Below are positions 55,526-64,000 of a stretch of DNA of 64,000 nt, in pieces. The notes under the pieces were generated by a model that was not told the DNA's origin, did not search any database, and saw only the letters and a program-made list of their open reading frames with translations. Source of the DNA: an uncultured Planctomycetota bacterium (lineage in GTDB: Bacteria; Planctomycetota; Phycisphaerae; SM23-33); NCBI GenBank assembly GCA_903892515.1, contig CAITIS010000091.1:62001-126000 (forward strand). Reading direction: 5' to 3'. Made by a program: the position numbers and the translations under genes. The stretch's first letter is position 1, and each line of letters opens with the position of its first letter.

Positions 55526-57301
55526 ATGACTCATTACCGTGTCGCATTGGCCATGATTGGCGTGTCGATATTCGTCGTGTGTGGACAGTGGTCTGGCCGG
55601 GCCGCCGCCGAAGTGAATGTTGACGTGGGACCGGTTCACGTCCATACCGGAGGCCAGCCTGAGCCGCCCCCGGAGATAGAGATACTGACGCGCGGCCCGA
55701 TTCACGAGGCGTTCGCCCAGCCCGTCATTCTGGACGAAGGGGCCGAGTTCGTGATCGACCGCCGCCCGCCGCCGCCGATCGATGAGATCATTCCCGACGA
55801 AAAGCCCGAGGGAAACCACATCGTCTGGATTCCAGGATACTGGAGTTGGGACAGCGACCGGAACGGCTTCATCTGGGTCTCCGGCTGCTGGCGCGCGGTG
55901 CCGCCCAACAACAGTTGGGTTCCCGGGTACTGGGCCCAGACCAGCAGAGGCTACCGGTGGATCGCCGGATTCTGGACCGCGGCCGACACCGAAGAAATCG
56001 AATACCTGCCAGCGCCACCAGCCACTCTGGAAGAGGGGCCGCAAGGGGCAGGTTCCGCCGATAACATCTGGATTCCAGGTTGCTGGGTCCGCCACGAAGG
56101 TCGGTATGCCTGGCGGAGGGGATTCTGGGAGCCGGCTCGGCCCAATTGGGTGTGGGAACCGGCTCACTACGTGTCCACGCCGCGTGGATACGTCTACGTG
56201 GACGGCTATTGGGACTATCCGCTGCATGGACGCGGCGTGGCGTTCCTGCCGGTGTATTGCCCACCCAGCCTGTATGGCCGAGCGGACTTTCGATATTCTC
56301 CAGACATCGTCCTGGACGTGGACGGCCTGACGCTCAACCTGTTCATCTCGCCGGAGCGACACCACTACTACTTCGGCGATTATTACGGGGCCGAGTATTC
56401 GCGTGAAGGGTTCCATCCATGGTATGAAGCGCACGATCACCACGATTGGTATGACCCGATCTTTGTCCACCAGCAGTGGCGGCATCGCGACGATCACGAC
56501 TGGGTCCAGCACGAGCGCGAGGGCTACGACCACCGCCGCGATGACAAGGACCTTCGGCCGGCCAGGAACTATGAGGCCATGAGGGCCCAGGTGGCCCGGC
56601 TGCCGGAAAAGGATCGGCGCGGGGTGCAACTGGCCCGGCCGATGAAGGAGGTCGTCTCAGACAAGGCGACGCCGTACAAGTTCGACAAGGTGGATGCCAA
56701 GACGCGCGAAGCCTCCGCCAACCGAGCCAAGGACGTGCATGCATACCAGGACCAGAGAGCGCAGTGGGAATCGCCGGCGGCTGGGCCCAAGAAGGGCGTC
56801 GAGCCGAAAGAAGGCACGGCCCCCAGAGAGGGCGTAGCGCCCAAGGAAGGGCGGGCGCCTGCCAACGAATCGCCGTCGGTAGCGCCCAAGATGGGTGCGG
56901 AGCCCAGGGAAGGCGTGGCCCCCAGAGAGGGCGTAACGCCTAAGGAGGCGAATGCGCCACCCAAGGAGTTGCCGAAGCCGCCTGCCAAAGAAGTGATGCC
57001 GCCCGAAAAGGTGCAAACGCCCGAACATGGCGCTGTCGGCAAGGATCAGCCTGCCGGAGCGGCTGCTCAGCCCGAGAAGGTGAAGATTCCCAAGCCGCCG
57101 GTCTCAGTCCGCGAACCGGTGAGCAACAAGGAACTCACGCCGCCGCCAAGACCCGAGCATCCTCAGCCGGATTTGAAGGCGCAGCCGAAGCCTTCAAAGC
57201 CCGACGCGCCGGATCGTTCGAAGGACAGGGATAGTTCGGACAAGGACAAGCCCGAGAAAGACAAGCCCGAGAAGGACAGGGCCGAGCCGGCGAGAAAGTA
57301 G
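55526..57301 (+). CDS. Large YXWXGXW-repeat protein with Pro/Lys/Glu-rich tail
   Basis: 591 residues from the ATG preceded by GGAGAAAGTACC. A signal peptide is followed by several aromatic repeats (IVWIPGYWSWDSDRNGFIWV, SWVPGYWAQTSRGYRWIAGF, IWIPGCWVRHEGRYAWRRGF, YVYVDGYWDYP). An acidic/aromatic region follows (HHYYFGDYYGAEYS, HHDWYDPIFVHQQWRHRDDH). The last about 190 residues are low-complexity, with a tandem PREGVAPKEG-like repeat and a Lys/Glu/Asp tail. The layout suggests an extracellular or periplasmic protein whose aromatic repeats bind cell-wall or polysaccharide material (inference). It lies 185 nt upstream of the cyclic glucan synthase. Confidence 0.84.
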   Translation: MTHYRVALAMIGVSIFVVCGQWSGRAAAEVNVDVGPVHVHTGGQPEPPPEIEILTRGPIHEAFAQPVILDEGAEFVIDRRPPPPIDEIIPDEKPEGNHIVWIPGYWSWDSDRNGFIWVSGCWRAVPPNNSWVPGYWAQTSRGYRWIAGFWTAADTEEIEYLPAPPATLEEGPQGAGSADNIWIPGCWVRHEGRYAWRRGFWEPARPNWVWEPAHYVSTPRGYVYVDGYWDYPLHGRGVAFLPVYCPPSLYGRADFRYSPDIVLDVDGLTLNLFISPERHHYYFGDYYGAEYSREGFHPWYEAHDHHDWYDPIFVHQQWRHRDDHDWVQHEREGYDHRRDDKDLRPARNYEAMRAQVARLPEKDRRGVQLARPMKEVVSDKATPYKFDKVDAKTREASANRAKDVHAYQDQRAQWESPAAGPKKGVEPKEGTAPREGVAPKEGRAPANESPSVAPKMGAEPREGVAPREGVTPKEANAPPKELPKPPAKEVMPPEKVQTPEHGAVGKDQPAGAAAQPEKVKIPKPPVSVREPVSNKELTPPPRPEHPQPDLKAQPKPSKPDAPDRSKDRDSSDKDKPEKDKPEKDRAEPARK

Positions 57302-57370
57302 GCCCATTGGGCGGGCCTGCCGCCTTGGCAGACTAGATCATGTTCACGCGCCGGCACGTTGCGTCCGGCC

Positions 57371-57400
57371 CCTCGGTGGTCAGTCGGCGAGACACCGAGG
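57371..57400. repeat. Inverted repeat upstream of the glucan synthase gene
   Basis: CCTCGGTG (57371-57378) and CACCGAGG (57393-57400), a perfect 8-bp repeat with a 14-nt loop and no T tract. It could be an operator or a leader hairpin. Confidence 0.35.
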
Positions 57401-57486
57401 CGGTCGATGATGCCTGGCGAGAAGTCGGGGAGCGTGTCGGTACCGGAAATGAGTTGTGAAGATTGAGGAACGATACGTGGCATGAG

Positions 57487-60400
57487 ATGCATTCGCTGTG
57501 GCAACGAATTCGACTGCTAGGCCGACGCGGTCTGCTTCCCTTGGAAGGCATGGACAACGTTGAGCCGCCGCTCCGCGAAGGCCTGTTCAGCATTACGCAA
57601 CTGGAGAGCCACGCTCGGGCCTTGGCAGCGGACCCCAACCGCGATACGTCGCATTTGGGGGCTACTGCCGGTCGTAAGCGATCCTCTCAACCCGGCCCCG
57701 AGGTGCTGCTGCGCCGCTTGGCCGAGAACGAAGGTATCATCGGCCAATCGTACGAGGAGGTGGCCGGCGCCATTCGGCAGGGCCACCCGCAATCGCCGGC
57801 GGCGACATGGCTGGTCGAGAACTACACATTCATCGAAGAGCAGATCGATCAGGTCCGCCTGATCTTCCCGCCGGGCTACAGCCGGCAACTTCCACGCCTG
57901 AATGCTGGGTCTTTGAAGGGCTTTCCGCGCATCTATGAGTTGGCCATCGAACTGGTCTCCCACACGGATGGGCGCGTGGACGCCGAGAACATTTCGCATT
58001 TCATCCGATCCTACCAGACGGTCCATCCCCTGAATCTGGGAGAGCTATGGGCTGTGCCGATCATGGTGCGCCTGGCCCTGGTGGAGAACCTGCGGCGAGT
58101 ATCACGGCGAATCGCGTGGCGCCGGCGGCACAGGGAATCGGCCGTGGACTGGTCGGATCGTTTCATTCATGCGGTTCGGCTGGACCCAAAGAGCCTGATC
58201 ACGATCCTATCGGATTTCGTGCGGTCCGACCCCGTTCTGTCCGCACCGTTTTTGGCGGAGTTGACTTCTTGCCTGCAGGGCACCCACCCGGCCATGGGGC
58301 TGGTGATCAACTGGGTCGAGCAGGAGTTGTCAGAGCGCGGCCAGACCCTGGAACTGATCCAACAGGCCGAAAGCCACGACCAGGCCGCGGATCATGCCTC
58401 CATCAGCCATAGCATCACCAGCCTTCGACAACTGGGCAAGATCGACTGGCGGGACATGGTCGAATCGCTGAGTTTCGTGGAAGCGATCCTGCGCCAGGAG
58501 CCCTGTGGCGTGCATTCGCAAATGGACTTCCGTTCACGCGACCTCTGCCGACGCGAGATCGAGGATTTGTCGCGCCGCAGCGGCCGAGAGGAGCAGGATG
58601 TCGCCGCGGCGACCCTGCGCCTGGCCACGGAACGGACGCAGCGGCCGGAGACCGACCCGCGCGAAGGCACGGTAGGTTACTTCCTGATCGGCGATGGCCG
58701 TAGCGAACTCGAAGCGGAGATCCATTACCGGACGCACTTGCGCCAGCGAGTGGGCAGGAGTCTGCGCCGCCGGGCGCTGCCGGTGTATCTGCTGGTTATC
58801 GCGCTGCTGACGGCTGTGCTGTCGCTGGCGGTGATCTCGATTGTTGACCCCGCTCTCCCGGGGGCATGGCTGGCACTGACCGACCTGGCGGTCATTCTGG
58901 TGGCCTCGCGATCGGCCATATCGCTGGTGAACTGGTGGGCAAGCCTGCTGGTGCCGCCCCGGGCGATGCCACGCCTGGACTTTTCCAAGGACATCCCCGA
59001 CGCCTGCCGCACCGCGGTCGTCGTTCCGGCGATGCTCTCTTCGGCGGCCACGGTCGACAAGCTGATGGCCAACCTTGAACTGCGCTACCTGGGCAACAAG
59101 AGCCCCAACCTGCTGATGGTCCTCCTGACCGATCTGCCCGACGCTTTCGAAGAGCATATGCCTGAGGACAGGCCGCTGCTGGAACGAGCGCTGGGGCAAA
59201 TCCGCGAGTTGAACGCCAAGTACGCGGGCCCCGGCCAAACGGCGTTCTATCTCCTGCACCGGCCACGGCTGTGGAATCCGCAGCAACGGCGCTGGATGGG
59301 GCACGAGCGAAAGCGCGGCAAGATCGAGCACTTCAATCGCCTGGTGTTGGCGGGGGTGACCGAACCTTTTTCGCTGATCGAGGGCGACATTGACCAGCTG
59401 CGCAGCGCTCGATACGCCATCGTGCTGGATGCCGACACCCAGTTGCCGCCGCAGTCGGCCTGGAAGATGGCTGCGTCGATGGCTCATCCCCTGAACCGCC
59501 CGCACTTCGACCTGACGCGCCAGCGCGTGACGCGGGGCTACGGCATTCTCCAGCCGAGGCTGGCAGTCTCGCTGCCGCAATCGCAGCGCTCGCGCTTCGC
59601 CAGCCTGTTCGCCGGCGATGTCGGCCTGGACCCGTACAGCCGCGAGATATCCAACGTGTACCAGGACATCTTCGGACAGGGCCAGTTCGTGGGCAAGGCC
59701 ATCTACGACATCATGGCATTTGACACGGCCGTGGGCGGCCGATTCCCGGACAACCGAATTCTCAGCCATGACCTGATCGAGGGCTGCCATGCCCGGTGCG
59801 GATTCCTCGGTGACGTGGAGCTGCTGGAGGATCATCCCGAACGTTACCTGGCCGATGCCAGCCGGCGACGCCGGTGGGCCAGAGGAGACTGGCAGATCGC
59901 CAGCTGGGTGCTGCCCGGCGTACCCGGGCCCGATACGACTCGGCGGTCAAACCCGCTGGGGATGCTGGCCAGGTGGATGATCCTGGATAACCTGCGTCGG
60001 ACCCTCGTTCCCGTGGCCATGCTGGCGGCCCTCGTCCTGGGATGGTTCGCCGCTCCGGGTGCGGCCTTGGCCTGGACGGCAATGCTCGTGATCGTTTTTC
60101 TCCTGCCGGACATCCTGCGATCTGCGCGGGTAATGACCGCCAAGCCCAGGCACCTGAGCTGGTCTACGTACCTGCCGTACGCTGGATCAAAGGAACTGCG
60201 CGGCTGGGCGATCACTCTTCTGGAACTGCTGCTCATTCCGTTTCACGCTTTCATGTATGTGGCCGAGATCCTCCGGACACAGTGGCGTCTGATCAGCCGC
60301 CGGTATCTGCTGGAGTGGCAGACGGCATCGGACGCCGGCAGCCAGGCGGGAACCACACTGGCCAGTACGTTCGCGGCCATGTGGCCTGCGCCGGTCGCGG

Positions 60401-63400
60401 CCATGATCATCGCCGCGCTGCTGGCCGGACGCATGTTCTCTGGCAACTGGCAGTCCGAACCGGGGCCGATCATTGCCCTGGGCCTGCTGCTGGCCGCATG
60501 GTTCGTTTCACCGGCCATCATGTGGCACCTGGGGCGTCCGACGTCGCGCCGCCGTGGAGGCCTGGATGATCGCCAGCGGCTCTTCCTGCGGAAGACCGCT
60601 CGGCGCACGTGGGAGTATTTCGCGCAGTTCGCGGGAAAGAATCATCATTGGCTGCCGCCCGACAACGTCCAACAAGACCCGCCCATCGGCGAGGCGAATC
60701 GCACGTCTCCAACGAACATGGGAATGGCCCTTTTGGGCAACCTGGCGGCGTGGGACTTCGGCTACGTTTCCGCCGGCACGCTTCTCAATCGCACCAGCCA
60801 GGCCTTTGGGACGATGGAAGAACTGCCGCGCCATCGCGGACACTTCCTCAACTGGTACGACACGCAGACGTTGGCGCCGGCCCCGCCGCGGTACGTGTCG
60901 ACGGCCGACAGCGGCAACCTTGCGGGCTGCCTGGTCGCGCTCAAGACGGGACTGGCCGAACTGGCCGACCGCCCGATCTTGCCGGCGAGATGGCGGCAGG
61001 GGTTGGAGGACACCGTTGGCATCCTGCTGGAGGAATTGGAACGGCCGGAGAATGCCGACGCGCCCGCGACAGGGCGCGTACGGACCGCCCTGGTTCAACA
61101 GATGGAACTGCTGACATTGGCCGGTGAGTCCTTGTCCGGAGCACACAGGGCGCTGTCGGAGATGGTTTCGGCGTCGGCAAAGCTGGAACCGATAGCGGAG
61201 CCGGAAAGCGAAGTCGCCTACTGGCTGGGCGCGCTGCGCCGCCAGAGTGAAGACCTGCAAACCGACCTAGATTGGCTGGCGCCTGGGCATTCGCAGCCGC
61301 AGAAGCAAGATGGGCACCTGCCGCCGTTGCAGGACTCGATACCGTCCCTGCGCGACCTGGCGCGTCCGGCGAGTCTTTCTCCCACGGCGCAAGGCTCGGG
61401 GAACAACGTGCCCGAACTGACACGGAAACGCGCAGCAGAGCGTATCGCAACGATAGAGGATCTCGCCCAGCGGTGCGGCGAGATGTCGGAAATGGACCTG
61501 GACTTCCTGTACGACCCCGAGCACAAGCTCCTGTCCATCGGGTACAACGTCGATACACACCAGCGCGACCCGGGCTTTTACGACCTACTGGCGTCAGAGG
61601 CCCGGCTGTGCAGTTACCTGGGTATCGCCCGCGGCCAGGTGCCGCTTGAACACTGGTTCCATCTGGGGCGTCAGCTCGCCCCGGGCGGACGAGCCGCCGT
61701 GCTCATATCGTGGAGCGGCTCGATGTTCGAGTACCTCATGCCGCTGCTGCTCATGCCCGACTATGAGGCGACCCTGCTCCAGCAGTCTTGTCGCGAGGCG
61801 GTCGCGCGGCAGGTTCGCTATGGACGACGGCAAGGAGTGCCCTGGGGCATCTCCGAAAGTTGCTACGACCAGCTCGACTCGCAGAAGGCCTACCAGTACC
61901 GGGCCTTCGGCGTGCCGGGGCTGGGGCTCAAGCATGGACTGCACGATGACCTGGTCGTGGCGCCCTATGCCACGGTCCTGGCCGCGATGATTGACCCGGC
62001 CGCCGCCTGCTCCAATCTGGAAGCGATGGCCGGGCAAGGGTTCCTGGGACGCTATGGCTTCTACGAGGCGGCCGACTACACGCCCGGCCGAGTGCCTCCC
62101 GGCCAGAAGTTCTCGCTGATCCGCAGCCACATGGCCCACCACAGCGGCATGAGCCTGTTGGCGCTGGACCAGGCTCTGCTGGCCCAGCCCATGCACGGGC
62201 GGTTCCTGAACGACCCGCGGATTCGGGCATCCCTGCTGCTCCTGCAAGAGCGGGTTCCATTGGCGGAGGTGCGCACGCGGCTGGACATGACCCGCGTCGA
62301 ACCGTTCCTCAAACACGCCGCGGAGGCGGTCGACAGCTCGCTGCGAACCTTCACGACGGCGGACTCGGCCGTGCCCGAGGTCCATCTGCTCTCCAACGGC
62401 CGGTACCACGTCATGATCACGGCCGCCGGCAGCGGGGCCAGTCGCTGGCAGGACCTGGCCCTGACACGGTGGCAGGAAGACGCCACGCGCGATCACTGGG
62501 GCACCTTTCTGTACGTGCGCGACCTCGACGCCGACACATTCTGGTCTGCCACATCTCAGCCGACTGGCGACAAGTTTGACAGCTACGAAGTCCAGTTTTC
62601 CCAGGGAGTGGCCGAGTTTCGCGCCACGCGAGACGGCATCGGGGTGCACACCCGCGTGGCGGTGTCATCTGAGGAAGACATTGAGTTGCGGCGTCTGGTC
62701 GTCTCCAACCTGTCGAGCCGGCAGCGGCATATCGAAATCACCTCCTACGCGGAGGTGGCGATGGCCAACGGCCGGAATGCCTCTGAACAGCCCGCCTTCA
62801 ACGGCCTGTTCATCGAAGCCGAGGCCCTGCCCGCCAAGGCCGCGGTCGTCTGCACGCGCCGAACGCGCTCCCCGCAGGAGACCTGGCCTTTGTTCTTCCA
62901 CGGGATGACCATGCATCACCACGACGTCGCCGAGGGTGTGACGTGTCAGACCGACCGCTCGCTGTTCCTGGGCCGTGGCCGAACGGCCGCCGATCCGCTT
63001 GCTATGACTTCGGAGTTCCCGGACACGTGCCCGCCCACGCTCGATCCCGTAATGGCCGTGCGGCGCACCATACGCTTGGAGCCGGGGCAATCCGTCACCA
63101 TTGATGCCGTCTGGGGCGTGGCGCCGGATCGGGCCGCGGTCTTCGCACTGCTGGACCGGTATTACGACCCGAACCTGGCCAGTCGTGTTTTCGAGCTGGC
63201 GCGGATGCACAGCCAGATCCTGCTGCACGAATTGCAGGCCACCGAGGCCAACGCCCAGCTATTCGGGCGCATGGCCTGTTTCCTGGCCTATGCCAACCCC
63301 CGATTGCGCGGGCGTGGCAGCCTTATCGCCCGCAATCGAAAGGGGCAATCCGCGCTGTGGGCGTACGGCATCTCGGGCGATCTGCCCATTGTCCTGCTGC

Positions 63401-64000
63401 GGATTTCGGACCCCTCGGCCCTGGACCTGGTGCGTCAGATGATCCAGGCGCACGCGTACTGGCGGCACAAGGGCTTGCCGGTCGACCTGGTCATCCTGTC
63501 CGAGGCGTACGCCGGTTATCGTCACAGCCTGCTGGACGCTGTCGTCGGCCTGATCAACGTCGGGCCCGAGGCCAAGGCGCTGGATCAGCCTGCCGGCATC
63601 TTCGTGCGAAACGTGGCCCAAGTGCCGGAAGAGGATGTGCTCCTGCTCCAGGCCGTCAGTCACATCGTGCTGAGCGACCGGGCGGGCACCCTGTCGGAGC
63701 AGCTGGATCGACAGGTGCTGCCTGAGTGGATGGGGCTTCCGCTCAAGCCGACACGAGGGCCTGAGCGACCTCCGCGAGCAACAACCGAGTTGCCGCAGCG
63801 TGAGCTGAGGTTCTTCAATGGGTTGGGCGGATTTACGACGGACGGCCGCGAGTACGTTGTTGTCCTGGCTCCTGGCGTGGCCACGCCGGCGCCGTGGATA
63901 AACGTCCTGGCCAACCCCAACTTCGGCACGATCGTCAGCGAATCCGGCTCGTCTTACACGTGGTATCGCAATGCCCACGAGTTCCGGCTGACACCCTGGT
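57487..64000 (+). CDS. ndvB: Cyclic beta-glucan synthase, NdvB/ChvB type (C-terminus cut by window edge)
   Basis: 2171 residues visible of an expected roughly 2800. Typical order: N-terminal region with GELWAVPIMVRLALVENLRR; membrane segments near 430-490; a GT84 glycosyltransferase with DADT at 648-651, and then SHDLIEGCHARCGFLGDVEL and RRWARGDWQ; further membrane segments near 842-882 and 957-1020; a glycoamylase-like domain about 1340-1590 (SIGYNVDTHQRDPGFYDLLA, RSHMAHHSGMSLLALDQALL); and the start of the GH94 phosphorylase part (GGFTTDGREYVVVL, TPAPWINVLANP) at the edge. These enzymes start, elongate and cyclise beta-glucans used in periplasmic osmoadaptation. The ATG at 57487 is the best start; the ribosome binding site is weak and a TTG at 57463 is an alternative. 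Confidence 0.93.
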   Translation, partial: MHSLWQRIRLLGRRGLLPLEGMDNVEPPLREGLFSITQLESHARALAADPNRDTSHLGATAGRKRSSQPGPEVLLRRLAENEGIIGQSYEEVAGAIRQGHPQSPAATWLVENYTFIEEQIDQVRLIFPPGYSRQLPRLNAGSLKGFPRIYELAIELVSHTDGRVDAENISHFIRSYQTVHPLNLGELWAVPIMVRLALVENLRRVSRRIAWRRRHRESAVDWSDRFIHAVRLDPKSLITILSDFVRSDPVLSAPFLAELTSCLQGTHPAMGLVINWVEQELSERGQTLELIQQAESHDQAADHASISHSITSLRQLGKIDWRDMVESLSFVEAILRQEPCGVHSQMDFRSRDLCRREIEDLSRRSGREEQDVAAATLRLATERTQRPETDPREGTVGYFLIGDGRSELEAEIHYRTHLRQRVGRSLRRRALPVYLLVIALLTAVLSLAVISIVDPALPGAWLALTDLAVILVASRSAISLVNWWASLLVPPRAMPRLDFSKDIPDACRTAVVVPAMLSSAATVDKLMANLELRYLGNKSPNLLMVLLTDLPDAFEEHMPEDRPLLERALGQIRELNAKYAGPGQTAFYLLHRPRLWNPQQRRWMGHERKRGKIEHFNRLVLAGVTEPFSLIEGDIDQLRSARYAIVLDADTQLPPQSAWKMAASMAHPLNRPHFDLTRQRVTRGYGILQPRLAVSLPQSQRSRFASLFAGDVGLDPYSREISNVYQDIFGQGQFVGKAIYDIMAFDTAVGGRFPDNRILSHDLIEGCHARCGFLGDVELLEDHPERYLADASRRRRWARGDWQIASWVLPGVPGPDTTRRSNPLGMLARWMILDNLRRTLVPVAMLAALVLGWFAAPGAALAWTAMLVIVFLLPDILRSARVMTAKPRHLSWSTYLPYAGSKELRGWAITLLELLLIPFHAFMYVAEILRTQWRLISRRYLLEWQTASDAGSQAGTTLASTFAAMWPAPVAAMIIAALLAGRMFSGNWQSEPGPIIALGLLLAAWFVSPAIMWHLGRPTSRRRGGLDDRQRLFLRKTARRTWEYFAQFAGKNHHWLPPDNVQQDPPIGEANRTSPTNMGMALLGNLAAWDFGYVSAGTLLNRTSQAFGTMEELPRHRGHFLNWYDTQTLAPAPPRYVSTADSGNLAGCLVALKTGLAELADRPILPARWRQGLEDTVGILLEELERPENADAPATGRVRTALVQQMELLTLAGESLSGAHRALSEMVSASAKLEPIAEPESEVAYWLGALRRQSEDLQTDLDWLAPGHSQPQKQDGHLPPLQDSIPSLRDLARPASLSPTAQGSGNNVPELTRKRAAERIATIEDLAQRCGEMSEMDLDFLYDPEHKLLSIGYNVDTHQRDPGFYDLLASEARLCSYLGIARGQVPLEHWFHLGRQLAPGGRAAVLISWSGSMFEYLMPLLLMPDYEATLLQQSCREAVARQVRYGRRQGVPWGISESCYDQLDSQKAYQYRAFGVPGLGLKHGLHDDLVVAPYATVLAAMIDPAAACSNLEAMAGQGFLGRYGFYEAADYTPGRVPPGQKFSLIRSHMAHHSGMSLLALDQALLAQPMHGRFLNDPRIRASLLLLQERVPLAEVRTRLDMTRVEPFLKHAAEAVDSSLRTFTTADSAVPEVHLLSNGRYHVMITAAGSGASRWQDLALTRWQEDATRDHWGTFLYVRDLDADTFWSATSQPTGDKFDSYEVQFSQGVAEFRATRDGIGVHTRVAVSSEEDIELRRLVVSNLSSRQRHIEITSYAEVAMANGRNASEQPAFNGLFIEAEALPAKAAVVCTRRTRSPQETWPLFFHGMTMHHHDVAEGVTCQTDRSLFLGRGRTAADPLAMTSEFPDTCPPTLDPVMAVRRTIRLEPGQSVTIDAVWGVAPDRAAVFALLDRYYDPNLASRVFELARMHSQILLHELQATEANAQLFGRMACFLAYANPRLRGRGSLIARNRKGQSALWAYGISGDLPIVLLRISDPSALDLVRQMIQAHAYWRHKGLPVDLVILSEAYAGYRHSLLDAVVGLINVGPEAKALDQPAGIFVRNVAQVPEEDVLLLQAVSHIVLSDRAGTLSEQLDRQVLPEWMGLPLKPTRGPERPPRATTELPQRELRFFNGLGGFTTDGREYVVVLAPGVATPAPWINVLANPNFGTIVSESGSSYTWYRNAHEFRLTPW

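Overview
The window looks like a chromosomal piece of a planctomycete, probably class Phycisphaerae. The evidence is LEPR-type N-terminal export signals (EALEPRILLS and MEALERRELLS), several PEP-CTERM tails ending in an LLAIGGLAMLRRK-like helix plus Arg cluster, dockerin-like repeats (GD.N.DG...F.DYIVLERNFG), frequent GTG starts and many small stress proteins. No rRNA, tRNA, CRISPR array or insertion sequence was seen.

Region 1 (1-32 kb, minus strand): the N-terminal part of RecN runs off the left edge. Then comes one gene of about 30.4 kb encoding a roughly 10,100-residue secreted protein. Its order is LEPR signal, 23 CARDB modules, Ig/FN3 modules, a CARDB, two tandem copies of a [PKD + 4 CARDB + long beta module] super-unit, a helical domain, ten about 110-residue tandem repeats, a cadherin-like domain and a beta-helix-like C-terminus. 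A legumain-like (clan CD, C13-type) protease domain with a visible His/Cys pair interrupts the second super-unit.

Region 2 (32-42 kb): secreted proteins on the minus strand. They are a lipoprotein fusing a CBM9-like domain to a class C beta-lactamase/DD-peptidase-type serine hydrolase, two beta-helix proteins with dockerin-like repeats, and a PEP-CTERM protein. A divergent 5'-truncated XylR/AraC-type regulator follows, with a 22-bp-period direct repeat in the shared intergenic region.

Region 3 (42-54 kb): an envelope and general-stress island. It holds an AI-2E-family permease, YqjE-like and DUF883 (YqjD/ElaB) proteins, DUF3309, DUF2934, YXWXGXW lipoproteins, a sigma-70 factor, a C-type-lectin PEP-CTERM protein, a DUF3494 ice-binding-like protein, two MpsC/DUF2294 proteins and an RNA-binding/eRF1-like protein. 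Six transcription units here begin with copies of the same roughly 145-nt leader RNA ending in a rho-independent terminator. Four of these copies also share a promoter with a fixed 17-bp spacer. I do not recognise this RNA family. It looks like a cis-regulatory attenuator controlling a local regulon that includes its own sigma factor.

Region 4 (53.5-64 kb, plus strand): small lipoproteins (two paralogues), an lmo0937-family membrane peptide, a large YXWXGXW-repeat protein and a cyclic beta-glucan synthase (NdvB type) running off the right edge. Together with region 3 this points to osmotic or envelope-stress adaptation; that is inference from gene content.
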